Origin: JAKRSE01 sp943369295
GTDB lineage: Bacteria > Armatimonadota > Fimbriimonadia > Fimbriimonadales > Fimbriimonadaceae
Reading direction: 5' to 3'
Length of the DNA: 64,000 nt
NCBI GenBank assembly: GCA_943369295.1
Contig: CALRMU020000006.1
Location: 1 to 64,000 of the forward strand
A program made the position numbers and the translations under genes. A model generated the notes under the pieces. The model was not told where the DNA came from. It searched no databases and worked only from the letters and a program-made list of their open reading frames with translations. Position 1 is the first letter of the stretch, and every line of letters begins with the position of its first letter. Shown here piece by piece: positions 51,996 through 60,366 of the stretch.

Positions 51996-52978
51996 TTGTG
52001 GGCCTCTTCGGCAATAGCCTGCTTAATTGAATCGGCCAGGTTGGCTTCTACAATCTGCGAGGCCTGGCGAATGGCATTGAGAATAGCTTTGGCGCTGCTG
52101 CGCCCGTGTCCGATGATTGTCACTCCGTTCAATCCCAGCAAAGGCATTCCGCCGTATTCTGCGTAATCTACTTTCTTTCGCAGAGGGGCAAGCGCCTTCT
52201 TGAGTGGAAGATACAGCAGCCGTGCTGGCCCGGTGGGGACCGCAGCCTTGATTTCCGACATGATGAACTCGGCGACACCCTCGGCGGTCTTCAAAACGAC
52301 GTTGCCCAAAAAGGCGTCGCAGACGACGATGTCGCAGGGCTGCCTAAAAATGTCTTTGCCTTCAATATTGCCAGCGAACCAAGAATGCCGAGCCAGCAGC
52401 TCGTAAGATCTTTTGGCAAAGGCGTTGCCCTTGCCTGGCTCTTCGCCGATGTTCAGCAGGTGAACCTTGGGGTCTTTTCTTCCCATGACCGCTTTGGCGT
52501 AGGCGCGGCCCATCAAAGAAAACTCAACCAAATGTTCCGGATCAACATCCGGAGAAGCACCGGCATCGAGCAGAAGAAACTGTCCGTGCTTGTTTGGAAA
52601 ATGGCTGGCAATGGCGGGGCGATGAATGCCGGGCATTTGTCGCCACCCTAACAGGCTGGCGGCCGTTGCTGCACCCGTATTGCCTGCGCTCACCACAATG
52701 TCGGCCTGGCCTTTTTTAACCAGATCGATGCAGACCGAGATGGATGAATCCTTCTTCTTTCTCAAGGCATCCATCGGCTTTTCATCCATCTCAACCACCT
52801 CGGTGGCGGGATGAATCATAACGTTGGCAGGGCAGGGCCCTTCCATCACAGCCTGAATCGCCTCTGGCTGTCCGACCAGAATCAGAGTGCCCTTAACTTC
52901 GTGAGCGGCGGCCATGGCCCCCCGGACAATTTCTGCCGGGGCATGGTCGCCGCCCATTGCATCAATGGCGATTCTCAA
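51992..52978 (-). CDS. plsX: Phosphate acyltransferase PlsX
   Basis: Makes acyl-phosphate from acyl-ACP for phospholipid synthesis. The 328-residue protein has the family opening IAIDAMGGDHAPAEIVRGA, SAGNTGAATAA and LLLDAGASPDVDPEHL. It starts within the last codons of the DUF177 gene and overlaps fabH, so the three are translated together. Confidence 0.95.
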   Translation of the reverse strand: MRIAIDAMGGDHAPAEIVRGAMAAAHEVKGTLILVGQPEAIQAVMEGPCPANVMIHPATEVVEMDEKPMDALRKKKDSSISVCIDLVKKGQADIVVSAGNTGAATAASLLGWRQMPGIHRPAIASHFPNKHGQFLLLDAGASPDVDPEHLVEFSLMGRAYAKAVMGRKDPKVHLLNIGEEPGKGNAFAKRSYELLARHSWFAGNIEGKDIFRQPCDIVVCDAFLGNVVLKTAEGVAEFIMSEIKAAVPTGPARLLYLPLKKALAPLRKKVDYAEYGGMPLLGLNGVTIIGHGRSSAKAILNAIRQASQIVEANLADSIKQAIAEEAHK

Positions 52979-53514
52979 TTAGATTCCTCCTCCGAGACCT
53001 TTAGGGATCCCAAGGCCTCAAAGGCTGGGTGCCCAGAGGCTGGAGGGGTTGGAGCTTTTCGAGCTTCGGCAAAAGGACAGATTTGATCCCACCCTTTTTC
53101 GCAGGTGGGCTGTAAGGGCAGACTAAGCAGGAATCCCTGCCGGATGTATCGGTCGCGAAAGAGCCTGTTTTCTTGGAACAAGGCTTCTGGCTCGTCGTCG
53201 GGGGCTACTTTCGCAAAAGAGTCGTGAGACCAAGATGAAGGGACGCCTTCCACAAGAAAGTCGTCATCCATTTCAAATTCATGGTCAAGTTCAAGCGCAT
53301 GGCCGCACCGGGCGCATTCTAGGACGATCTTGGTTTTGAATTCGCCAGAAAGCAGAAGAATGCTTCCGGTGGATTCAGCGTTCAAGGTTCCGTGGATCGG
53401 CGCCAGGAGGTCGAGATCCTCCTCCTGCTTTAACTCAGTGGAGATCTCGAAGACCATCTTTCGGCCCGGGTGCTGCAGCGCATCGTTCAGGTCGAGGAGA
53501 TCCTCCCTCTTCAT
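52975..53514 (-). CDS. DUF177 (YceD-like) protein
   Basis: The 179-residue protein has the DUF177 core CARCGHALELDHEFEMDDDF, with a CxxC pair (residues about 71-74), and a lone LPLQPTCEKGWDQICPF segment near the end, where YceD proteins carry a conserved Cys. YceD affects 23S rRNA in plants and bacteria. In most genomes rpmF (L32) stands between it and plsX; here plsX overlaps it by 4 bases, so rpmF has moved or been lost from this locus. TACACT lies 9 bases before the ATG. Confidence 0.8.
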   Translation of the reverse strand: MKREDLLDLNDALQHPGRKMVFEISTELKQEEDLDLLAPIHGTLNAESTGSILLLSGEFKTKIVLECARCGHALELDHEFEMDDDFLVEGVPSSWSHDSFAKVAPDDEPEALFQENRLFRDRYIRQGFLLSLPLQPTCEKGWDQICPFAEARKAPTPPASGHPAFEALGSLKVSEEESN

Positions 53515-53523
53515 GGGGTGGGC

Positions 53524-53529
53524 AGTGTA
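53524..53529 (-). promoter_or_regulatory. TACACT -10 box, leaderless promoter of the DUF177-plsX-fabH operon
   Basis: On the minus strand TACACT is followed after 9 bases by the ATG at 53514. Confidence 0.65.
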
Positions 53530-53605
53530 CCAGGGGGCGGGTCATGGACAAATGACAGGTCCGCAGAGGGGCAGGGTCCAAGCCGGGATTCACCCTTGCT
53601 GAGAT

Positions 53606-53983
53606 TTATGCAGAACCTGACTTGAAAAGAGGCAGGCGGCTTTCTGCCCTCCAGAGAATAAAAGCTTGGCCCGTCAAACAGCCAGCAAGGATTGGCCAGG
53701 AAGTCCAGGATAGGTCGGCCCTCCTAGCAGCCTCAAAGGCCAAGATATCCCATCCCATTGAGCCCAGAAACAGCCGCCAATTGATCAGCAGGAGCCCGAA
53801 GGTAAGGGGCAGGGCAATAAACAAAGGAGCTCTCCCTCTTTCCCAAGCCAGATTTGCCGCTATGGGGCAGAGCATCAGCATCGAAAAGCTGGGAGGCAGT
53901 AGGGTGAGAAAGAGAGTCAGGGGATACTTCGGACCGGCCTGCCACGTGAGGAGAATCACTCCGATCGCAGGAGCAATAGACAT
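53606..53983 (-). CDS. Small multi-pass membrane protein, start uncertain
   Basis: A 125-residue protein from ATG 53983 with about four membrane segments (APAIGVILLTW, LTLFLTLLPPSFSMLMLCPI, LFIALPLTFGLLLINW, PILAGCLTGQAFILW). No family recognised. The frame continues upstream without a good start codon, into the divergent NamZ-type gene, so the first membrane helix may begin a little earlier. The long hydrophobic pattern supports a real gene. Confidence 0.5.
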   Translation of the reverse strand: MSIAPAIGVILLTWQAGPKYPLTLFLTLLPPSFSMLMLCPIAANLAWERGRAPLFIALPLTFGLLLINWRLFLGSMGWDILAFEAARRADLSWTSWPILAGCLTGQAFILWRAESRLPLFKSGSA

Positions 53984-54046
53984 GAGGGCAATAACGACAA
54001 GAGACCTGAGGATTCGTGGCAGAAGCCCTTCTGCCGGAGGCGCAGG

Positions 54047-54052
54047 TAAATT
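54047..54052 (+). promoter_or_regulatory. TAAATT -10 box, leaderless promoter (GTG start)
   Basis: TAAATT is followed after 6 bases by the GTG at 54059. Confidence 0.6.
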
Positions 54053-54058
54053 TGAACC

Positions 54059-55186
54059 GTGTCCAACAGCGCCGTGGGCTTGGATGTCCTTCTCTCCGAC
54101 GACTGCCGCCTGATTCAGGGGCGTCGTATTGGCTTGGTCTGCAACCAGGCGTCTATCTCGGGAGATCTTGTCCATGTCCTTGACTGTCTGCTTCCCTATC
54201 ATCGGTCAGGGCGAATCAACATCATGTCAGTTTTTGGACCCCAGCACGGAATTTGGGGCCACACGCAGGACAACATGATTGAGTGGGAAGGCTACCTAGA
54301 CCCGCGGACGGGTCTGCGCTTCCATTCTCTTTACGGACAGCACCGCCAGCCGACTCCCCAAATGCTGCAGGGGATCGACGAATTGGTGGTTGATCTGCCC
54401 GATGTGGGCGCAAGGTACTACACCTTTATCTGGACTCTGGCCCTCTGCATGAAGGCCTGCGAACCCCTCGGAATCCCCGTGACAGTTCTGGATCGCCCCA
54501 ATCCGATTGATGGGGTGACTGTTGAGGGCCCAGTGCTCGACCCCGCTTTCGCCAGCTTCGTCGGCCTTTATCCCCTGCCAATCCGCCACGGAATGACGGT
54601 GGGAGATGTAGCTCGGCACCTTAAACAAACCCAGTTTCCTGGTGTCGATTTGAGGGTGGTTGAGGTGCAGGGCTGGAATCGAGAGAGTTATCTGGACGAG
54701 ACAGATTTCCCCTGGGCTATGCCCTCACCCAACATGCCGACGGTCGAAACTGCCGTCGTCTACCCCGGCATGTGCCTGATTGAAGGCACCAAGATGAGCG
54801 AAGGCCGAGGCACGACCAAACCCTTCGAGATCTTTGGGGCCCCCTATATTGATGGCTGGGTTTTGGCGGAGGAGCTTAATCGGTACGGACTGCCTGGGTG
54901 TGTTTTCCGCCCCTACCAATACCAGCCCACCTTCCACAAGTTTGTGGGTCAAATCTGCCAGGGCTGCCACATTCATGTGACAGATAGGCGCACCTTTCAA
55001 CCCTTCTTGACCACCTGCGTTGTGCTTCAAAAGGTGATGTCTCTTTACCCAGATGATTTCAAATGGCTGGATCCTCCTTATGAATATGAGGAGAAGCTGA
55101 TGCCAATTGACATTCTGCTAGGGAACGGCTGGCTGAGAGGTGTGATTGAATCAGGCGGAGATCTGAGAGAAGCTTTAGCCGGTTGA
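54059..55186 (+). CDS. DUF1343 / NamZ-type exo-beta-N-acetylmuramidase
   Basis: NamZ enzymes (GH171) remove terminal MurNAc from peptidoglycan fragments. The 375-residue protein has the DUF1343 pattern: GLDVLLSDDC, RIGLVCNQASISGD, VFGPQHGIWGHTQDN, DLPDVGARYYTFIWTLALCM (split) and VLDRPNPIDG; later SPNMPTVETAVVYPGMCLIEGT and SEGRGTTKPFE. No signal peptide is visible, so it may act on fragments taken back into the cell. It starts at GTG with TAAATT 6 bases before. Activity is inferred from the family. Confidence 0.85.
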   Translation: MSNSAVGLDVLLSDDCRLIQGRRIGLVCNQASISGDLVHVLDCLLPYHRSGRINIMSVFGPQHGIWGHTQDNMIEWEGYLDPRTGLRFHSLYGQHRQPTPQMLQGIDELVVDLPDVGARYYTFIWTLALCMKACEPLGIPVTVLDRPNPIDGVTVEGPVLDPAFASFVGLYPLPIRHGMTVGDVARHLKQTQFPGVDLRVVEVQGWNRESYLDETDFPWAMPSPNMPTVETAVVYPGMCLIEGTKMSEGRGTTKPFEIFGAPYIDGWVLAEELNRYGLPGCVFRPYQYQPTFHKFVGQICQGCHIHVTDRRTFQPFLTTCVVLQKVMSLYPDDFKWLDPPYEYEEKLMPIDILLGNGWLRGVIESGGDLREALAG

Positions 55187-55234
55187 AGCCCAGCCCCCAG
55201 AACCCACCCCAGGCTTCCGAGCGTCTAGCCTAAC

Positions 55235-56116
55235 GTGAGCTTCTCTCTAATCGTGTGCTGCGCCATGGCCAATAGTGGCGTGGCGGCAGAAGAAGCTCTG
55301 CTGCTGGCCATCGTCGCCGACAGCAAGGGAAGCCTCTCGACCCTTTCTGCGACGATAACTGGTTCAAGCAAAAGGCTTTCTCTCAATCAAGATATCGGCT
55401 GGCACAGGCTCTCCGGCGGGCAGTGGCTATGGGTCAGGCAGAGAGGAGAGAGCATCCGGTTCGGCAGCCCAGGGACTCCGCCAGGTGAAATCAAGCTGGC
55501 CCTCAGTCTTGGAGGGAGGTCTTGGCAGGTGGCTTGGATCGAAGGGCCTCTGCTCAGCCTTGGCTACTACGGTGACGCTTCCGAAGCGCCAGGGTTGGTC
55601 TGGAGCTTCCTTCGCGGAGGCGGCGCGCTTGAAATGGACTCCAACAGCAGAACCAAGCTGGAGGAAGCCTGGCTGAAGCTGGAGGAAAGAGAGAAAGAGA
55701 AGTGGAAGGTCCCGACCTACTCTTCAGAACCCTTCGGTTACTACAGGCGTCAAGGAACCTCATACGTTGGCCTTCAGGTCCGCCCCTTTGACGAAGCACC
55801 TGTCGAAGCCGGCAGGCAGCCAGACCCCAACCGTGGGCGCATGGTGACGGCAGAATTGGAACCGCCTGACCAGCGAGCCTGGCGGAGCGCAAAATCCACA
55901 GGAGGCAATGTTTTTGACGCTGTGGGCAGCAGCCTGACAGGGTGGGGAATCGTCCTTTCAAGTGAGCAGGCAAGACTTGCCCCCTTTGAAGGAGGCCAGT
56001 TTGGCCGAACAGAAAGGCAGTCGCCTTTTGCCGGATCGCGAATTGTTGCTTTTCAGTCCTGGACCGGACCCCAGGCAAAGAAGATTGGGGATGAGTTGAA
56101 AAGGCTCAGGCCCTAG
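55235..56116 (+). CDS. Secreted protein of unknown function
   Basis: The 293-residue protein begins at GTG (55235) with a short hydrophobic stretch (FSLIVCCAMANSGVAA), a weak signal peptide. The rest is Trp/Arg/Gly-rich with a mid-protein coiled segment (KLEEAWLKLEEREKEKW). An in-frame ATG at 55265 is possible. No family recognised. Confidence 0.55.
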   Translation: MSFSLIVCCAMANSGVAAEEALLLAIVADSKGSLSTLSATITGSSKRLSLNQDIGWHRLSGGQWLWVRQRGESIRFGSPGTPPGEIKLALSLGGRSWQVAWIEGPLLSLGYYGDASEAPGLVWSFLRGGGALEMDSNSRTKLEEAWLKLEEREKEKWKVPTYSSEPFGYYRRQGTSYVGLQVRPFDEAPVEAGRQPDPNRGRMVTAELEPPDQRAWRSAKSTGGNVFDAVGSSLTGWGIVLSSEQARLAPFEGGQFGRTERQSPFAGSRIVAFQSWTGPQAKKIGDELKRLRP

Positions 56117-56278
56117 CAAAAGTGGCTCTTCACTGGGTCGAAAGGCAGGGCCGCTAGGCTCGGCTAGGGCCCTCTTAGGGGTCGGACTCGCCCGCCAAGG
56201 TATCCTTGACTCTTGGCGCAGGCACCGCCCGCGCCCATCCCCTTGTTCCCGGCGCCTGGCCGGGAGGAGTGACGGACC

Positions 56279-56869
56279 ATGATTGAAGTCGTAACCCGCC
56301 CCAAAACTTCGTCTCTGGCTGTAAATCGCCTGAGGAAGGAAGGCATTCTGCCCATGGCTCTTATTGAGAAGGGAAATGGCACCCGCCTTATCCAGGCCCC
56401 CGTCGCTCACGTTAAGGCTGTTTTGAGTGGCAAGGATGGGCTGAAAATTTTCCCCTTGACCCTGGATTCTGGCTCTCGAGAAATGAGAGTCGTTGTCAAG
56501 GAAATCCGACGCCACGAAGTGACCCACAAGGTCACCACCATGGTGCTTCAGGAAGTTGTCGATGAGGATAAGATCCGCATCGCCGTTCCTGTCACCTACT
56601 CGGGAACTCCTAAGGCAGTTGCCAAGAACGTTGCCTCCCTCATCACCCCTGTCAGCACCCTGCTGGTTCAGGCCAAGGTGAAGGATCTCCCCGATTCAGT
56701 TCAGATCGACTGCTCCAAGATGAAGCAGAACGACCGAATCCTGGTTCAGGACCTCAATCTTCCCGAAGGCGTCAACGCTCTCTCTTCCCCCGAGACAGTC
56801 GTCGCTTCCACGGTTCAGCTCCGCGGCATGGCTGACTTCGTCGAAGAAGAAGAAGCTCCCGCCGAGTAA
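56279..56869 (+). CDS. rplY: 50S ribosomal protein L25 (CTC form)
   Basis: L25 binds 5S rRNA. The 196-residue protein has the N-terminal L25 domain (TSSLAVNRLRKEGILPMAL) and a C-terminal TL5-type domain (about 95-180, RIAVPVTYSGTPKAV), with an acidic tail (EEEEAP). This long form is called CTC or TL5. The ATG at 56279 has an AGGAG 9 bases upstream, a normal leader. Confidence 0.9.
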   Translation: MIEVVTRPKTSSLAVNRLRKEGILPMALIEKGNGTRLIQAPVAHVKAVLSGKDGLKIFPLTLDSGSREMRVVVKEIRRHEVTHKVTTMVLQEVVDEDKIRIAVPVTYSGTPKAVAKNVASLITPVSTLLVQAKVKDLPDSVQIDCSKMKQNDRILVQDLNLPEGVNALSSPETVVASTVQLRGMADFVEEEEAPAE

Positions 56870-56890
56870 GAACTTAAAGCGAAACTTTGA

Positions 56891-56926
56891 GAGCTCGACA
56901 CTTCTGGTGTCGGGCTCTTTTTGTTT
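56891..56926 (+). terminator. Rho-independent terminator after rplY
   Basis: GAGC-TC-GACAC and GTGTC-GG-GCTC form an 11-bp-type stem with one internal mismatch pair, followed by TTTTTGTTT. Confidence 0.88.
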
Positions 56927-57091
56927 GGGGTGGCAGCGGCTAGTTTGCTGGTTGGGTGGTGGGGCAAGGTCGAGAATGGAGTCTTTGACGTGAGGTCGTT
57001 TCAATCCTCTTAGACTATGGGTTGGCCTGTTCTGCCCGCGAAGCCTGAGCGGCAGAGCAGGAATGAGTTGTCCCCGTGTAAAGCTGCTCAA

Positions 57092-57651
57092 TTCCCGCCC
57101 GACAGCGAGCTGATCGCTCCTCCCTTCAAGATAAACGAAAAGTGTCGGGTGCCACGATCTTGACGAGGAACGAGTCAAGGTCGTGAATGAACAGTTTCAG
57201 ATATTGCATTCCTGGCTTAGCAAAGCTAAACCAGGCCACACTTACTCTTTAATAGAGCTGAAGTTCTGTGCCACTGGCATCGCCAGTGCTGATTTCACAA
57301 CTTTCAGATTAAACATATCCTGCTCGACAGCGGGCTGATCGAGCAGGCCACCCCTCCTTTTTAGATGAACGAAAAGTGTCGGGTGCCACGATCTTGACGA
57401 GGAACGAGTCAAGGTCGTGAATGAAGAGTTTCAGATATTGCGTTCCTGGCTTAGCGAAGCTAAACCAGGCCACATTTACTCTCCCAGAAAGAGGACAGAA
57501 GTTCTGTGCCACTGGCAACGCCAGTGTAATTTTGAGTGTTTTCGATTAGACATATCCTGCTCGACAGCAGAGTTGAATGAGCAGGCCCTCGAAGACACGA
57601 AAAGTGTCGGATGCCATGATCTTGACGAGGGTCGAGTCAAGGTCGTGAACG
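57092..57651. repeat. Tandem array of a four-hairpin unit, period about 234 bp
   Basis: The gap 56927-57683 holds no gene. Unit 1: A 57149-57189, B 57209-57239, C 57268-57290, D 57319-57351. Unit 2: A 57383-57423, B 57443-57473, C 57506-57526, D 57556-57585. A third A lies at 57610-57651. A degenerate D stands at 57092-57125. Corresponding elements are 234, 234, 238 and 237 bases apart, and the sequence between hairpins (for example ACGAAAAGTGTCGG before A) is also shared. Confidence 0.85.
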
Positions 57652-57683
57652 AGACCTTCCTCTCACCACCGAGAAGGCAGAAC

Positions 57684-58760
57684 TTATCGCTTCGGCCGCA
57701 GGGACTTGATCTGGCTCAAGATCTTTTCGCCAAGATCGATCCTGGGATTCGACCTGGCAAACTTTCCTGCCTCCCACTCGGCTGAGGCAAGCAGCCCGCT
57801 TTCAGCGTAGGCAGCAGACCTCATCAAGGAAGAATCCCCTGCCTCACTCAGCTTTTTGGCCAAGGCGGCAGATTCTGACTCGGAGAGAAGATAGAAGCTG
57901 GATTCGGCCAAAATCTGACCGGCATCTGGCTCGGCGGGGTTGGGGCTCAAAAGTCGATAGGTGTAGGTGTGGCCGCGAGGAAGATCCTGACTCACCTGCC
58001 AGGATTCAGCCGTTGTCGCTTCGGATCTCGCCACGACCTTGCCTTCCTTATCCAGCACCACGCACTGAACGCCGCCAAGCATTCCTTTCTGTCTCTGCCA
58101 CTTGATAGTTGGCTTTTGGGAATCGGCAAACTCGCGATCGGGGAAGAGCATCCTCACTGACCCCGCGCGGGGGGCAGGCTTCGCCGCAAGAGCCCTTGAT
58201 GCTTCGGGCACCTTAAGCTGGCCGCTCGCCATATTTTTGACCGAGGCGGGAGGGGTCTGGACAGTGAAGATTCCTTCTGGCCGCAGGGTGAAAAGGCGGC
58301 TGCCATCCTTGATCAAAGGAGATTCGGCCGATTGGAAAACGGGAGAAATGTTGACCGGCAGGTTTGTGTCCGGCGAAGGAAGAACCTGTCCCCGGCTGAC
58401 ATTAAGGCTGCCCTGAAAGGCCTTGACCTTGGCATCCAGCTCCTGGTTCTTGGTCAAAAGGTTCTTCTGCTTTTCGTAGCTCTCCTTCAGGCTCTTGGTC
58501 AGAGAGGCGATTTCCTTGTCCTTCTCTGCGGCAGATTCTTGGGCTTCCTTGAGAGCGGCGTCGTGGGCTGCTCGTTGAGAAGCCAAAATCTGTCTACCTT
58601 TTTCATCGACAGACTGAGAGGTGAGGAGAATAGAAGCGTAGATTCCAGCCCCCACCAGGCCGATGGCGGCGAGCAGGTGAATTGGCTTGAGAGAAAGAGA
58701 GGCAGGCTGACGCAGCGATGCTGGCTGCTCTGCTGGCTTATCGATCTCAGTCTGCTCCAC
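57684..58760 (-). CDS. Single-pass membrane protein with coiled coil, unknown function
   Basis: The 358-residue protein has a cytoplasmic N-terminus rich in Pro/Ser, one membrane helix (IHLLAAIGLVGAGIYASILL, about 28-47), a coiled coil (about 55-115) and then a beta-rich outer domain (KPTIKWQRQKGMLGGVQCVVLD). A helical C-terminal part (SSLMRSAAYAESGLLA) resembles a TPR-type end. The start is GTG (58760) with AGAGGA 6 bases upstream. No family assigned. Confidence 0.6.
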   Translation of the reverse strand: MEQTEIDKPAEQPASLRQPASLSLKPIHLLAAIGLVGAGIYASILLTSQSVDEKGRQILASQRAAHDAALKEAQESAAEKDKEIASLTKSLKESYEKQKNLLTKNQELDAKVKAFQGSLNVSRGQVLPSPDTNLPVNISPVFQSAESPLIKDGSRLFTLRPEGIFTVQTPPASVKNMASGQLKVPEASRALAAKPAPRAGSVRMLFPDREFADSQKPTIKWQRQKGMLGGVQCVVLDKEGKVVARSEATTAESWQVSQDLPRGHTYTYRLLSPNPAEPDAGQILAESSFYLLSESESAALAKKLSEAGDSSLMRSAAYAESGLLASAEWEAGKFARSNPRIDLGEKILSQIKSLRPKR

Positions 58761-59054
58761 TTAGGTTCCTCTTCTTTGGACATAGTCTTCAACGTCTTCG
58801 GCTGCCGTGGCGAGGCATGATTGGGTCCTGATTTGCAAATTCTTCGTAAATTTTTCCCATCTGGCCCTGAAAGTCTTGACAGGTCTGGCCGATACCTCGT
58901 ATAGTAGACAAATAGTGACTAGTTTGAGATTCATTCAGCAGAGGGTCGAGAAACAAGCTCCAAGTTGGACGTGATATTCGTCCGATCTATAGCGGCATAA
59001 TCTTCATCGAGCGCGGTTTAATTCATCGCCAGATGGAGTTAAATTCGCCGTTTA
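58761..59054. other. Non-coding gap upstream of the AAA gene
   Basis: Nothing gene-like is seen. Near its right end, AATTCATCGCC (about 59022) and AATTCGCCG (about 59042) echo the right half of the palindrome at 59055-59073 and may be extra half-sites. Confidence 0.5.
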
Positions 59055-59087
59055 GTGGTGAATAATTCACCACAATCAAGGTATATT
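59055..59087 (+). promoter_or_regulatory. Leaderless promoter with a perfect 19-base palindrome
   Basis: TATATT (59082-59087) is followed after 6 bases by the ATG at 59094. Just upstream, GTGGTGAATAATTCACCAC (59055-59073) is a perfect inverted repeat with 9-base arms around one A, in the -35 region. This is a typical repressor operator. Confidence 0.7.
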
Positions 59088-59093
59088 AGGTTC

Positions 59094-60305
59094 ATGATTC
59101 GCCGAATGATGGGGCAGAGAGTCCAAGAAGCCATGACCGATACACCAGTGGTCATGGTGCAGGGACCCCGTCAATGCGGCAAGTCAACTCTGGTCAGAGA
59201 ACTGGCTCCTCATCTTCCCTACGTTTCGCTGGATGACCCCGCCGCTCTCGACTTTGCCCACCGAAACCCCCGAGCTTTTCTTAAGGCTCATCCAGATGGG
59301 CTGATCTTGGACGAGGTTCAAAGAGCCCCCGACATCTTCCGATCCCTCAAGGCTGAGGTGGACGAAGACAGGCGTCCTGGCCGATTCCTCATGACTGGTT
59401 CATCCAGCCTTCTTTTGCTGCCTAAGCTGAGCGAGAGTCTTGCCGGCCGCATGGAAGTCGCCAGCCTTTGGCCCTTGGCTCAGGCAGAAATCGGAGAGTC
59501 ATCTGGCAGCTTTGTCGACCGTGCCTTTGCGGGCGACCTCCCCTTGGCGAAAGGGGAGCCGCTCGATTGGAGCCGCATTCATCGAGGCGGATTCCCCGAA
59601 CCCTTCCACCGGACAGTGGAATCGAGACGTCGAGCCTGGTTTGAAGCCTACGTCAAGGCGCTGATCGAAAGAGACGTCAGAAGCCTTTCTGACATTGAGG
59701 GCTTGACGGCTCTGCCCCGACTGCTTAAGCTGCTGGCGAGATCGGTGGGAGAAACCCTCAACGTCTCCTCTCTTTCCAGAGAATCTGGCATCGCCCACAC
59801 GACTCTCAACCGCTACATCGGGCTGCTAGAAGCTGTTTTTCTCATCCATCCCTTCTCTGCCTGGAGCTCGGGCCTCAGCCACCGCACCTTAAAAGCTCAA
59901 AGAGTCGCCTTTGTCGATTCGGGACTTCTTATTCACCTGCTTGGGGTTGACCCCGCCACCCTTTCTCCCGAAGAACCTTTGGTTCGCGGCGTTCTTTCCT
60001 CTTGGGTTGGCATGGAGCTTCAGAGGCAGGGGGGCTGGTCAGAAACAACGATGGAAGTCGTCCACTTCCGGTCAGTCCGACAATACGAGGTGCCTATTGT
60101 CATGGCAAGAGGCGATGGTCAGATTGTCGCTATCGATGTCACGGCTGAGAGCTATCCTTCGCCCGCTGGCTTAAGGCCGATCGAGTTCCTTGAACAGGTG
60201 GCGGGAGACCGGCTCTCGGCTGGCATTCTCTTAACGGCCGGCCCCGAAGCAAGAAGGCTGAGCGAAAAGCTCTGGGCTCTGCCTTACAGCGCCCTCTGGG
60301 CATAA
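59094..60305 (+). CDS. AAA-family ATPase with DUF4143 domain
   Basis: The 403-residue protein has Walker A GPRQCGKST (about residue 23), Walker B LILDEVQRAPD and a sensor FLMTGSSS. From about 200 it carries DUF4143 (YVKALIERDVRSL, then LARSVGETLNVSSLSRESGIAHTTLNRYI, broken here). DUF4143 ATPases are widespread, often single genes of unknown role, sometimes near toxin or restriction genes. The start at 59094 is from the leaderless promoter; an earlier in-frame codon at 59055 lies in the palindrome. Confidence 0.85.
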   Translation: MIRRMMGQRVQEAMTDTPVVMVQGPRQCGKSTLVRELAPHLPYVSLDDPAALDFAHRNPRAFLKAHPDGLILDEVQRAPDIFRSLKAEVDEDRRPGRFLMTGSSSLLLLPKLSESLAGRMEVASLWPLAQAEIGESSGSFVDRAFAGDLPLAKGEPLDWSRIHRGGFPEPFHRTVESRRRAWFEAYVKALIERDVRSLSDIEGLTALPRLLKLLARSVGETLNVSSLSRESGIAHTTLNRYIGLLEAVFLIHPFSAWSSGLSHRTLKAQRVAFVDSGLLIHLLGVDPATLSPEEPLVRGVLSSWVGMELQRQGGWSETTMEVVHFRSVRQYEVPIVMARGDGQIVAIDVTAESYPSPAGLRPIEFLEQVAGDRLSAGILLTAGPEARRLSEKLWALPYSALWA

Positions 60306-60366
60306 GGTTCGTTTTCTAAAGGCAGGTTAACCGCTCCTTAACGGCTAGGTTCCAGACTCGACTCTA

